Below are positions 34,279 through 42,902 of a stretch of DNA of 64,000 bases, one piece after another (the first letter of the stretch is position 1; every line of letters begins with the position of its first letter). Under the pieces are notes generated by a model. That model was not told the origin of the DNA. It searched no databases and saw only the letters and a program-made list of their open reading frames with translations. The stretch lies in the NCBI GenBank assembly GCA_963747765.1, contig CAVVGH010000001.1:186001-250000 (forward strand). Direction: 5' to 3'. Made by a program: the position numbers and the translations under genes. The DNA is from VRUE01 sp963747765 (GTDB taxonomy: Bacteria > Actinomycetota > Thermoleophilia > Solirubrobacterales > 70-9).

Positions 34279-35085
34279 ATGCGTAGAAACCTTCTGGTGG
34301 CGCTCGCGCTCAGCGCGGTGCTCGCCATCGCAGGCGCGGCGATCGCCAGCGCGGCGGGCACGACGATTCGGGCCGGGAACCTGATCCTCCGGTTCGGCTC
34401 CAACGTCGCTCCGACGAAGCTGCCCAGACACAGGTACGCGCCGATCGCTCTGCATATCAACGGCAAGATCAAGACCAGCGACGGTACCCATCCCTCAGCG
34501 TTCAGGGAAACAACCGTCGACATCGACAAGAACGGTCGCATCGACACCAGGGGCGTGCCGACCTGCAAGGGCGGCCAGCTAGAGGCACGCGACACCGAAG
34601 CCGCCAAGCGTGTCTGCCGCAAGGCGATCGTCGGCAACGGCAGCGCCCACGTCGAGATCTCCTTCCCCGAACAGTCTCCGATCAAGGTGGCCAGCCCGCT
34701 GCTGATCTTCAACGGCGGCACGAGGCACGGCAAGACGACGATGTACATCCACTCGTTCATCACCGTGCCGGTCCCGGCGGCGATCGTGACCACCATCACG
34801 ATCAAGAAGATCCACAAGGGCCGCTACGGCTATCGGACGGTCGCCAAGGTCCCGGTGATCGCCGGCGGCAGCGGCTCGGCGCTCGACTTCCAGTTCACGA
34901 TCGCCAAGAAGTTCTTCAGGTTCAAGCACCGCAAGCACAGCTACCTCGAAGCGCGCTGTCCGGACGGGCACTTCCAGGCCAAGGTCCGCAGGGCCGTGTT
35001 CAAGAACGAAGCACGGGCCCCGGGCGTCGCCGCCCAGACCGTGCTCAAGGGCGGCATCGTGGTGCCCTGCAAGCGGGGGCGCTGA
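34279..35085 (+). CDS. Secreted four-cysteine protein, paralogue A
   Basis: 268 residues, unknown family. Signal peptide (RRNLLVALALSAVLAIAGAAIASA), then a beta-rich domain sharing with three paralogues in this window: GNLILRFGS, LPRHRYAPI, a DG(T/S) turn, DIDKNGRIDT, LEA.DT..A.RVC, AIVG.G, FNGGT, VTTITIKKIHKGRYGYRTV and a C-terminal C. Four cysteines (near 96, 113, 233, 264) are at matching places, suggesting two disulfides. AAGGAG lies 13 bases before the ATG. It flanks the mce locus with its neighbour. Confidence 0.75.
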   Translation: MRRNLLVALALSAVLAIAGAAIASAAGTTIRAGNLILRFGSNVAPTKLPRHRYAPIALHINGKIKTSDGTHPSAFRETTVDIDKNGRIDTRGVPTCKGGQLEARDTEAAKRVCRKAIVGNGSAHVEISFPEQSPIKVASPLLIFNGGTRHGKTTMYIHSFITVPVPAAIVTTITIKKIHKGRYGYRTVAKVPVIAGGSGSALDFQFTIAKKFFRFKHRKHSYLEARCPDGHFQAKVRRAVFKNEARAPGVAAQTVLKGGIVVPCKRGR

Positions 35086-35244
35086 GGCGAGAATCACTTC
35101 CCGCAGCGGGTTAGGACTTCTTGAACATGGTGGCGATTCGGACAAGAGTCTCGCCAAGGCTGGTAATTTGCTTGTCAAGGGAGAATTACCCCATGGCTTT
35201 TAGGGCCACGGCTCGCATGGGCAGGCAAAAGGAGAAAAGGAGAT

Positions 35245-36045
35245 ATGCGTAGAAACCTTGTTCTGGCACTCGCCCTGAGCGCGGTGCTTGCCCTCGTGGG
35301 GGCGGCGGTGGCCACAGCGAAGTTCGATACCTACCGCGTCGGAAACGTGATCCTCAAAGCCGACGGCGGCGTGTCGCCGAAGGCGTTGCCCCGCAAGACG
35401 TACGCGCCGGTCACGGTGCGAGTGAAGGGACAGATCTCGACGGCTGACGGCACTCACGCGCCCGCCTTCCGGGAACTGGTGGCTGACTTCGACAAGAACG
35501 GCCAGATCAACACCAAGGGCCTGCCGGCCTGCAAGGGCGGCCAGCTAGAGGCGCGTGACACTACGTCGGCGAAACGCGTCTGCGGCAAGTCCGTCGTTGG
35601 CGAGGGAAGCGGCAGCATCGAGATCTCGTTCCCCGAACAGAGGCCGATTGCGGTCAAGGCGCCGATCACCGTCTTCAACGGCGGCACCAAGGGCGGCAAG
35701 ACGACGCTCTACATCCACACGTTCATCACGGTTCCGGTGCCCTCCGCCGTTGTGACCACGGTGACGATCAAGAAGATCCACAAGGGCCGCTACGGGCTCG
35801 GCACCGTCTCGAAAATCCCGGTGATCGCCGGCGGCAGTGGTTCGGTGCTCAGCTTCGACATCAAGTTCCACCGGACGTTCAAGTACAAGGGCAAGCAGCA
35901 GAGCTACTTCGTGGCCCGCTGCACCGACGGCAAGTTCAAGGCCAAAATCATCAAGGCGCTGCTTCGGAACGAAGCCGAAGGCCCGCGCACAGACACGACC
36001 ATTACGAACGAGACGATCCTGCGCCCCTGCACGCCGAAGGGCTAG
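35245..36045 (+). CDS. Secreted four-cysteine protein, paralogue B
   Basis: 266 residues, closely related to paralogue A throughout. It shares the same signal (RRNLVLALALSAVLALVGAAVA), GQISTADGTHAPAFREL, FDKNGQINTKGLPACKGGQL, EISFPEQRPI, FNGGTKGGKTTLYIHTFITVPVP and KKIHKGRYGLGTV. The 5' regions also match (GGCAGGC, AAAGGAGA, then GATATGCGTAGAAACCTT), so A and B arose by a tandem duplication that included the ribosome binding site. A strong terminator follows. Confidence 0.78.
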   Translation: MRRNLVLALALSAVLALVGAAVATAKFDTYRVGNVILKADGGVSPKALPRKTYAPVTVRVKGQISTADGTHAPAFRELVADFDKNGQINTKGLPACKGGQLEARDTTSAKRVCGKSVVGEGSGSIEISFPEQRPIAVKAPITVFNGGTKGGKTTLYIHTFITVPVPSAVVTTVTIKKIHKGRYGLGTVSKIPVIAGGSGSVLSFDIKFHRTFKYKGKQQSYFVARCTDGKFKAKIIKALLRNEAEGPRTDTTITNETILRPCTPKG

Positions 36046-36060
36046 CGGAGCATCGTAAGA

Positions 36061-36111
36061 GCTCGTCTCCGGACGAGCAGGCGAAAGGGCGGCCTCCGGG
36101 CCGCCCTTTTT
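36061..36111 (+). terminator. Double hairpin terminator
   Basis: First hairpin: GCTCGTC-TCCG-GACGAGC (36061-36078). Second: AAAGGGCGGCC-TCCG-GGCCGCCCTTT (36084-36109), an 11-bp perfect stem with a short T run. Both loops are TCCG. It ends the A/B paralogue transcript and is the clearest intrinsic terminator in the window. Confidence 0.9.
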
Positions 36112-36159
36112 GCGTCCCGCTCAGAACCTTCTCCTCAATAGTGCCCACTCAAGGCGGTT

Positions 36160-37003
36160 CCGCGGAGCCAAGGCGGTTCCGCGGGACCTTCTTGGCCGTG
36201 CCGCCCGAGGCCGGGGCGCTGTTCCTAGGGGCGATTGAGGCTGGGCACGATGCAATCCGCGAGCGCGAGCAAAGCGATGCGGCGTGCTCTCGTGGCAACT
36301 CGGCCGAACCCGAGCGGCGCTCGCGGTCGATCAACGGTGCCGACGCGCTGCTGGAGGTCGCCGAGAGCGCCCTGGCGGGCGGTGGTGGGTCTCGCAGCGC
36401 CGCTGAGCGCCATCAGGTGGTCGCCCATGCCGATCTGGAGGCATTGGCAGGTGGTGAGCGGGCGGGCTGCAGCGGCGAAGCAGGGCCGGCGATCTGTGCC
36501 GAGACCGCGCAGCGACTGGCATGCGATGCCTCGCTTGTTGCGATTTCAGCGCCAGCGACGGCAGGTCGGGCCTTGGGCGCAGAACGCGGGCCGTCCCGCC
36601 GGCCATGCGCCGCGCTCTTCAGGCGCGCGATGAGAGCCACTGCCAGTTCCCCGGTTGCGATAACCGCCGCTGGGTTGATGCCCACCACATCGTGCACTGG
36701 GCACGCGGTGGCGAGACCAGGCTCGACAACCTCGTGCTGCTCTGCGGCCGCCACCACCGGTTGGTGCACGAGGGGGGCTTCGAAGTCGCCCGACGGGCGG
36801 GCGGGAAGCTGGTGTTCCGGCGCCCCGATGGGCGGGCGGTCCCGCCGGTCCCCTCCCCCGCTCGCGGGAGCTGCGGGAAGCTTCTGGAACGCAGCCGGCG
36901 CGAGGGCCTTTGGGTCGGACTCGCCACAGCGGTGCCGCTGGGAGGGGGAGAGCCATTCGATCGGAAGCTCGCAGTCGAAGGGCTGCTGGCCAGGGCGGGC
37001 TGA
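36160..37003 (+). pseudogene. Decayed DUF222-HNH endonuclease
   Basis: The 3' part (from about 36570) encodes GRRTRAVPPAMRRALQARDESHCQFPGCDNRRWVDAHHIVHWARGGETRLDNLVLLCGRHHRLVHEGGF, an HNH nuclease domain with the zinc cysteines and His pair. The DUF222-like upstream part (LAVPPEAGALFLGAIEAGHDAI to ETAQRLACDASLVAI) lies in another frame, so a frameshift occurs near 36540-36565. The N-terminal half of the usual 400-residue protein is missing. A duplicated CAAGGCGGTTCCGCGG marks the 5' edge. Such genes are abundant, repeated and often broken in actinobacteria. Confidence 0.8.
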
Positions 37004-37022
37004 CCCCCCGAGTTGGAGAGGC

Positions 37023-38570
37023 CTATTCGCCCTGCTGTTCGAAGGTGTGCTGATAGGTGGTCGCCGGCCCGCTGCCGTAGATCGGTTCGAAGGGCGCCTG
37101 CTGTTCGCAGCCCGGCGCGGGGATCGTCGCCGAGCTGTCCTGTTCGGCGAAGGCGTATTTCTTCAGGCGTTCGAAGAATTCGGTTGCTTTTTTGACGTCC
37201 CCTTCAGTCCGTTCGTTGAAGGCCGGTTCGTTTGGTGTGTTCGGGTTGAGCGTCGCGATGATTCCCGAGCTGCACTGACGAGTGTCGAAGTTGAGCAGGC
37301 CATTGGCCAGGCGCTCGGCGGCGCTCGGCTGACCGTAGGCGCTGTTGCGGTTGGTGGTGGTCCGGTTGCCGTAGGTGGCCAGCGATTCGGGCCCAAAGGG
37401 TCCGAGTACGCGCAGATAGTGGATCTGAACTCCCTGGGAGCTGAGGTGGACCGCGTTGGTTGCCGCCCCGACGTTGGCCATCGTCCCGGCAAGATCCCGT
37501 TTGTAGAGGTTGAGGCCGGTGAGAATCGGGTCCAGATTGCGCAGGAAGGGATCGACGGCGCGCAGCAGGACGGGGAACTCGTCGCGGAAGAACTTGCGCG
37601 CGGCCGGGAATCCCGTGGACGAGCGGTCGATCACCGTTTCGAGGCCTTCGAAGAGACCCTTGGCCTGGGGCGCCAGTCGCGAGAAGGCAATCAGGGTTGG
37701 CGAGAGCTCTTTGGCGGCAGGGACCAGTTGGCGCATCAAGGGGTCGGCGTTGACGGCAAATTCCCGCAGCCGGTTGAACGTCAGTCTCTGCTCGTCCTCG
37801 AAGGTCGGGAAGGCGCGGAAGAGGGCTTCGATGTCGCGATCGCGGGCCGCGGTGGTCTGGAAGACCGCATTGGAGTTGCGGATCAGGTCGGCCAGCTGGC
37901 CTTCGCGCCCGCGCAGCGCTCGGAAGGTGACAGCGCCGTTGCGGAACAGCTGGCGCACCGCGAGGCGCTGTGTGTCGAGAACCCGGAAGAGGCGGTTGAA
38001 TTCTGAGAAGAAGGGATCGAATTCCGCGAACGCGTTGGAGAAGTCCTGACCGCGCCCCGCGATCGCAACCGCCGATTCCTGCATCCACTCCTGGAAGGCG
38101 GCCCGGGTGGGTTTGTCGAAGGTGCGGAAGATCTCGTCCAGCTGGACCGATTCGGCCACGCTTGCGGTCGGCAGCGTGCCCCCGTCGGGAAGCACCGGGG
38201 CGGAGGAGGAACCCGGCGTCAGCTCGACGTACGTCTCGCCAAGCAGGGTCTTGGTGCGCAGGATTGCCCGCGTCCCCTTCGGGATCGGCCCGTACTTGTC
38301 GTCCAGGTCGATTGTCGCCAGGGCCTGCGTGCCGTTCGGCGCCTCTTCGATCGCCTTGACCTTGCCGACCGAGACGCCGGAGATCCTCACATCCGACTGT
38401 TCGGCGAGCTGCGCAGCCTCGTTGAACGGGATCTTGATCTCGTAGGGCTTCGCCTTGAAGGGAGTCGAGCCACCGAACGTAACCCAGAGGAAGAGCATGA
38501 TGCCGAAGCAGGACAGGGCGAAGCCTGCGATGACCAGAAGCTGGACTGTGCTGGGGGCGCGCTTGCTCAT
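37023..38570 (-). CDS. Mce-family protein, sixth gene of the operon
   Basis: 515 residues. One N-terminal membrane helix (about 9-28), an MlaD/MCE domain (YEIKIPFNEAAQLAEQSDVRISGVSVGKV ... TYVELTPG, about 40-125), then a long helical Mce4-type domain and a C-terminal tail ending in QHTFEQQGE. MCE proteins form tubes or rings that carry lipids across the envelope. Its start overlaps the previous stop by 4 bases. No lipobox. It is the last gene of the operon; the next DNA is the HNH remnant. Confidence 0.9.
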   Translation of the reverse strand: MSKRAPSTVQLLVIAGFALSCFGIMLFLWVTFGGSTPFKAKPYEIKIPFNEAAQLAEQSDVRISGVSVGKVKAIEEAPNGTQALATIDLDDKYGPIPKGTRAILRTKTLLGETYVELTPGSSSAPVLPDGGTLPTASVAESVQLDEIFRTFDKPTRAAFQEWMQESAVAIAGRGQDFSNAFAEFDPFFSEFNRLFRVLDTQRLAVRQLFRNGAVTFRALRGREGQLADLIRNSNAVFQTTAARDRDIEALFRAFPTFEDEQRLTFNRLREFAVNADPLMRQLVPAAKELSPTLIAFSRLAPQAKGLFEGLETVIDRSSTGFPAARKFFRDEFPVLLRAVDPFLRNLDPILTGLNLYKRDLAGTMANVGAATNAVHLSSQGVQIHYLRVLGPFGPESLATYGNRTTTNRNSAYGQPSAAERLANGLLNFDTRQCSSGIIATLNPNTPNEPAFNERTEGDVKKATEFFERLKKYAFAEQDSSATIPAPGCEQQAPFEPIYGSGPATTYQHTFEQQGE

Positions 38571-39982
38571 CCGGATTCCGGTCCGCAGCCGGCGAGACCA
38601 ATGGCTTCTGGGTCAGCGGGAATAGGCGGCAGTTCCTTGGGGCTTGGGACGCGAGCTCCTTGCAGGAGGGTCTGCAGATAGGGAAGGCGCGGAACCAGGT
38701 TGTAGGCAAGACGGGACGCGTTGCAGGAGAGCATTAGCGATCCGCGCAGCAACGGCCCACCGGCGTCGGTGAGGTTGAAGTTCGCATTGAGATTGTGGTT
38801 CAGCCAGGCGAGGTAGAAGAGGTTGCTCTGCGCCGCGCCCTTCGGCTTGTAGGCGAGCTCGTTGAGGAAGCTGTTGAAGGAGCCCAGCGATTCCCCGAAG
38901 CCGCGTATCGTCGGCTCGAGGTCGGCGGCTCCTTCCTTCGTATGGGTGAGCACCGGGCGGATCTGGCGGGTGAACGGCCGGATCTGGTCGCGGATCGGGA
39001 CCGTGGTCTGTCTGAACAGCCGCTTGTTCGCGTCCAATGCCGGCCCGAGCGCCTGAGCCTGCGGGATCAGCTGCGTCAGCGCGGGTCGCGCAACTTCTGA
39101 GAAGCGATTCGAGCTCGCCAGCGCCGAGTGCAGCGCGCTGAGCGTTGACGGGAATTCGGTCAGCGTTTCCTGGATCGCCTGCTGCTGGTTTGCGAAATTG
39201 CCGAGCGCGGCGCCCGAGGAGGTGACGAAGCGTTCGATCTGGGCGTCGTGCCTGCCCAGTTCGGTCGTCAGCAGGCCAAAGTCGTGGATGACGTGCGCCA
39301 GGGCCTGCCGTCGCTGGGCAACGGCGCGGTTGAGGTTGGCGATGTAGTGGGAGAACGGCTGCAGCCGGCGGAAGGCACCTGAGAGCTGGCGGCCGCGGCC
39401 GCCGATGCCCTGGGCGCCCCCGGCGAACAGTAGCTGCAGGTACTGGCGCGTGTCGGAGTCGAGCGTGGAAAGGAAGGATTCGAACTGAATGCTCGGTTCG
39501 GTGTTCGAGAGCGGGAAGTTGTGGCCGGCTTCGACGTGACGTCCCTTGCGCCCCGGGTCGATCTCGATCGTCATGTCGTTGAGGTTGGTTTTTGGCCGCA
39601 GCAACAGCGTCGCGTCGCGGTGGATCAGGTCGAGGTATTGCGGCTTGATGTCCATCCCGACAACGGCGTGGCCGTCTTCGACGTCGGCCGCGGTGATCTT
39701 GCCGACCTGGACGCCGGAGATCACCACCGCCTGGCCCTGCCCCGGGGTGACCGCCTGCGCATTGGTGAAATCAGCCGTCAGATGGACGAAGTCTTCGCCC
39801 ACGAACGGGGTCCAGGACGGAAGCGAGGCTTTCTGCTGGGTGAAGATCCAAAGCGTCAGCACGATTGCCGCGGCGGTGAGCACGGCGATCGCGATCGTGT
39901 CCTTGCTCCTCCCCCTCGCCTGCCGTGAGAGGGAGTTTCTGAAGTGCCGCCAGCGGCTCACGCTTGGGGTTCCATCGGTCAT
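38567..39982 (-). CDS. Mce-family protein, fifth gene of the operon
   Basis: 471 residues. A basic N-terminus and membrane helix (TIAIAVLTAAAIVLTLWIF), then the MCE domain (VHLTADFTNAQAVTPGQGQAVVISGVQVGKITAADVEDGHAVVGMD) and a helical C-terminal domain. It overlaps both neighbours by 4 bases (ATGA), giving strict co-translation. The helical domain contains alternating Gln/Leu and Phe segments typical of the pore-forming part of these proteins. Confidence 0.9.
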   Translation of the reverse strand: MTDGTPSVSRWRHFRNSLSRQARGRSKDTIAIAVLTAAAIVLTLWIFTQQKASLPSWTPFVGEDFVHLTADFTNAQAVTPGQGQAVVISGVQVGKITAADVEDGHAVVGMDIKPQYLDLIHRDATLLLRPKTNLNDMTIEIDPGRKGRHVEAGHNFPLSNTEPSIQFESFLSTLDSDTRQYLQLLFAGGAQGIGGRGRQLSGAFRRLQPFSHYIANLNRAVAQRRQALAHVIHDFGLLTTELGRHDAQIERFVTSSGAALGNFANQQQAIQETLTEFPSTLSALHSALASSNRFSEVARPALTQLIPQAQALGPALDANKRLFRQTTVPIRDQIRPFTRQIRPVLTHTKEGAADLEPTIRGFGESLGSFNSFLNELAYKPKGAAQSNLFYLAWLNHNLNANFNLTDAGGPLLRGSLMLSCNASRLAYNLVPRLPYLQTLLQGARVPSPKELPPIPADPEAIGLAGCGPESG

Positions 39983-41487
39983 GGGCTCACCGGGGTCAGG
40001 CTCGGGGCGCCGACCTGGCCCAGCGGGCCGTTGACATCGGGAGCCGAGTTCTTGTAACAGCGCACGTCCGGCTTCTTTGGGGGCTGCCCGCTGAGCTGCG
40101 GCTGAACTCCGATCGGAGGCGCAACGGCATGTGCGAAGTCCCTTTTGTCGGTGCTGAGGTTGCCAGACGCGTTCTGCTGTTCGACCAGCTGATCCCCGCC
40201 GCCCGGGGACACTCGCAGGTACGGCCCATTGCCGTCGAAGTTCTGTGTGATGCCGGCGAAGTTGGCCAGGTAATAGAAGAACTCGCGGTAGTTTGGCTCG
40301 CCCGTGCTGAAGCGGTCAGCGATGGCCTGGTTGCCGGTCGGCACAAGGACCTTGGTTGTGCAGAGGCTGAGGCGGTTGGCCTGCGGCAGGGTGACCGCCT
40401 TGCCGGCCTGAGCGGCGCCGGCAAGCCCGGGAGTGGCTTCCTGCAACAGCCTCGCGACTCCGCCCAGCTCCTTGCCGGAGAGCAACGGCAGCGCCTGTGC
40501 GGTCCATGGCTTCGCGGCGGCGATCAGGCCCGGAAGCTGGGCGACGGAGGGGCGCAGCTGGATGGCGTAGGAACGCAGCGGGGGAAGCGTCCTGTTGAGG
40601 TTGACCAGGGACTTGCGCGCCGTTCGCAGCGTCGGAGCGAAGCGTTGCACGGTGATCGAGAGGTTCGCCGACTGGGCCGCGAGGGCGCCCGTGAAGGTGT
40701 TGAAGTTGACGATCAGCCTCTGCAGGTCCGCCTCGCGGTTGGCAAGCGCGCCGAAGGCGCGACCGGCGCCCGCCACCAGACGTGAGAGGTCGCCGGGGCT
40801 GGTGCCGAGGAGCGCGTTGGTGACCTGGGCTGCGTAGCGACCGGCCGGGCCACCGTAGTGGAGGGCTCCGTTGAGGCCTTCGGCACCGGTCTTTCCCTGC
40901 ACCTCGGGCAGTTGGGTGACGTCTTCGGCTGCCGTCGGCTTATGCTCGAGCGCCGTGCCAAAGCCCTCCAGCAGGCGGCTGAGATCGGCGCGCACCGGGG
41001 ACTGCAGAGCGGTGAAGATCTCGTCGAGCTGCACCGACGTCGACGTGCGGCCGACGGGGATCGTTTCGCCGCTCTTCATTTCCGGCGCGCTGGGACTGCC
41101 GGGGTCGAGGTCGACGAAGTAATTGCCCTCGAGGAAGATCCGTGGACGGATCTGCGCCAGCGCGTCATTGTGGACCGGACGGCCTGTGCCCTGGACCGTG
41201 AAGACGATCTCGGTCGCCTCGCCCTTGCGGCCGACGCCGACGACTTCGCCGACCTCCACTCCGGCGATGCGCACCGGCGATTTGACCGAGATGTTGGCCC
41301 CGTTGGCAAAGGTCGCCTTCAGCGTGTAGCCGTATCCGGTGAAGGGGACGTGTTTGGTGAAGGCCAGGTACGGCCCAAACGTGAAGACGATGAGGAAGAG
41401 CAGGGCGATCAGGCTGTTGCTCGGCCGCCACTTGAAGCGACTGTCGGTCGCCCCGGCTCTCAGGTCGCGCTCCGGCAGGCGCCCCAT
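39979..41487 (-). CDS. Mce-family protein, fourth gene of the operon
   Basis: 502 residues from ATG 41487, which overlaps the previous stop by one base (TGATG); the open frame beyond it is antisense-like. Membrane helix (SLIALLFLIVFTFGPYLAF), MCE domain (YTLKATFANGANISVKSPVRIAGVEVGEV ... NYFVDLDPG) and a helical domain. The C-terminal 70 residues are polar with two cysteines (RCYKNSAP), perhaps extracytoplasmic. Confidence 0.9.
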   Translation of the reverse strand: MGRLPERDLRAGATDSRFKWRPSNSLIALLFLIVFTFGPYLAFTKHVPFTGYGYTLKATFANGANISVKSPVRIAGVEVGEVVGVGRKGEATEIVFTVQGTGRPVHNDALAQIRPRIFLEGNYFVDLDPGSPSAPEMKSGETIPVGRTSTSVQLDEIFTALQSPVRADLSRLLEGFGTALEHKPTAAEDVTQLPEVQGKTGAEGLNGALHYGGPAGRYAAQVTNALLGTSPGDLSRLVAGAGRAFGALANREADLQRLIVNFNTFTGALAAQSANLSITVQRFAPTLRTARKSLVNLNRTLPPLRSYAIQLRPSVAQLPGLIAAAKPWTAQALPLLSGKELGGVARLLQEATPGLAGAAQAGKAVTLPQANRLSLCTTKVLVPTGNQAIADRFSTGEPNYREFFYYLANFAGITQNFDGNGPYLRVSPGGGDQLVEQQNASGNLSTDKRDFAHAVAPPIGVQPQLSGQPPKKPDVRCYKNSAPDVNGPLGQVGAPSLTPVSP

Positions 41488-42902
41488 CAGCCTTCCACTT
41501 CCTCGTTCTTGGTGCTCGTTCCCCAGAGCGTCGGCGACTGACCGATCAAGGTTTCGCCCCCGGCGTACTTCTCGTTGCCGGCTTCGCAAACCCCTTCTTG
41601 GCCAGGCGCCGCCGTTCGCGGATACGGATTGAAGTGCAGGTGGTTGCGCGACTGGGGCCCGTTCGCCGGGGCTGAGGCCGGCTGCGCCTCGGCGTTCGGG
41701 CCGGCCGGCGGCTCGAAGGCGATTGCGGCGAGCCAGTTGCCGTTCCCGTTCGATTCGCTGAACGAATTCGAGAGGTTGCGGAACGCAATCGTCAGGTAAT
41801 TGCACGTCGTCTGGGCCGGAGTGAGGAATCGCAGCGACGGGTCGAGCAGGTTGTTGGCGTCGGTGAACAGCTGCAGGCCGTTGAAGACACCGGGGGAGCT
41901 CTGGAAGGCAAGGAGGGCTTCCGCGGTGGGCGGTAGCTGCGCGTAGAGGGCAGGCGAGCGGTTGAGGGCGGGGATGCCCGCCCTCAGCGCTGCGTCGATC
42001 GTCGGCGAGGTCCTCCCCAGCGCGCGGGCGCCGGGCTGCAGGGCCGCGAAGAAGCGCGCGGAGTCGCGGAAGAACGGTCGCATCGCCGGCAGGTCTTCGA
42101 TCGCCGCGTCGAGGGTCGCTGGGCCCTTCGAGATCGTTTCCTGGATGTATGGGCGCGAGACCCGGGCGAACGCGGCGAAGGTGCGGTCAAGCGCAACGAA
42201 GACGCTCGCGTTCTGCTCGGCCACGGGGACCACCGTGGCGGAGAGGGCCTCCAAGGCGCGCCAGAAGCCGCCGAAGTTGGTGCTCGGCGCGACGATCGTC
42301 CGCAGGACCGGCTGGCTGTTTTCGACCAGTTCCCGCAGGGTGCCGATCGCGCTGTTGAACTGCGGCCCGCGGCCGGCCAGAGCGTCGCCGAAGCCGGCCT
42401 GGCTGCGCTGAATGGCGATCCTCGTCTTCCTGTTGAAGGTGCTGAAGAACTGATCGATGTCAACCGGTTCGGGCCGGGCGGCCGAAAGCGGGATCGTTTC
42501 GCCCGCCTTGAGGCCCCGCCGAGACTTGCCGGGAACGATCTGCAGATACTTGAGGCCGAGGGGAGATTTCGGCCTGATGATCATCGTCGAATCGACCGGG
42601 ATCGGTTCGGCGCTGCGATCCAGGTGGAGATCCAGTTCGGCCGCGACCTGCCCGGTTGGAAGCTGGATCGGCGTCACGGTCCGGACCACGCCGACGCGCG
42701 AGCCGCCGATTCGCACCTCGTTGCCTTTCACCAGGGCGTAGGCGTTCGGCACCCGCGCCTTGAGGTTGTAGGTGGAGACGAACGGCAGGCCGTTGTTGGC
42801 GTTGTAGGCAAGGAAGACGGCGACGATCACGACCAGCACCGTCACGGTGCCGACGATCACCGGATTGGTTGCCACCCCCTGTATTCCGCCGCGATTCCTC
42901 AT
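41487..42902 (-). CDS. Mce-family protein, third gene of the operon
   Basis: 471 residues. Membrane helix (VIVGTVTVLVVIVAVFLAY), MCE domain (YNLKARVPNAYALVKGNEVRIGGSRVGVV ... LKYLQIVPG), a Mce4_CUP1-type helical region and a C-terminal tail (HLHFNPYPRTAAPGQEGVCEAGNEKY). The HFNPYP(R/N)T segment is a familiar mce C-terminal feature. Overlaps neighbours by 4 and 1 bases. Confidence 0.92.
   Translation of the reverse strand: MRNRGGIQGVATNPVIVGTVTVLVVIVAVFLAYNANNGLPFVSTYNLKARVPNAYALVKGNEVRIGGSRVGVVRTVTPIQLPTGQVAAELDLHLDRSAEPIPVDSTMIIRPKSPLGLKYLQIVPGKSRRGLKAGETIPLSAARPEPVDIDQFFSTFNRKTRIAIQRSQAGFGDALAGRGPQFNSAIGTLRELVENSQPVLRTIVAPSTNFGGFWRALEALSATVVPVAEQNASVFVALDRTFAAFARVSRPYIQETISKGPATLDAAIEDLPAMRPFFRDSARFFAALQPGARALGRTSPTIDAALRAGIPALNRSPALYAQLPPTAEALLAFQSSPGVFNGLQLFTDANNLLDPSLRFLTPAQTTCNYLTIAFRNLSNSFSESNGNGNWLAAIAFEPPAGPNAEAQPASAPANGPQSRNHLHFNPYPRTAAPGQEGVCEAGNEKYAGGETLIGQSPTLWGTSTKNEEVEG

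Noticed and set aside
36141..38006. A 621-codon plus-strand frame across the HNH remnant and the last mce gene
   Set aside because: Only its first part shows DUF222-like sequence; the rest is antisense to mce. The true HNH part is in another frame, so a pseudogene is the better reading.
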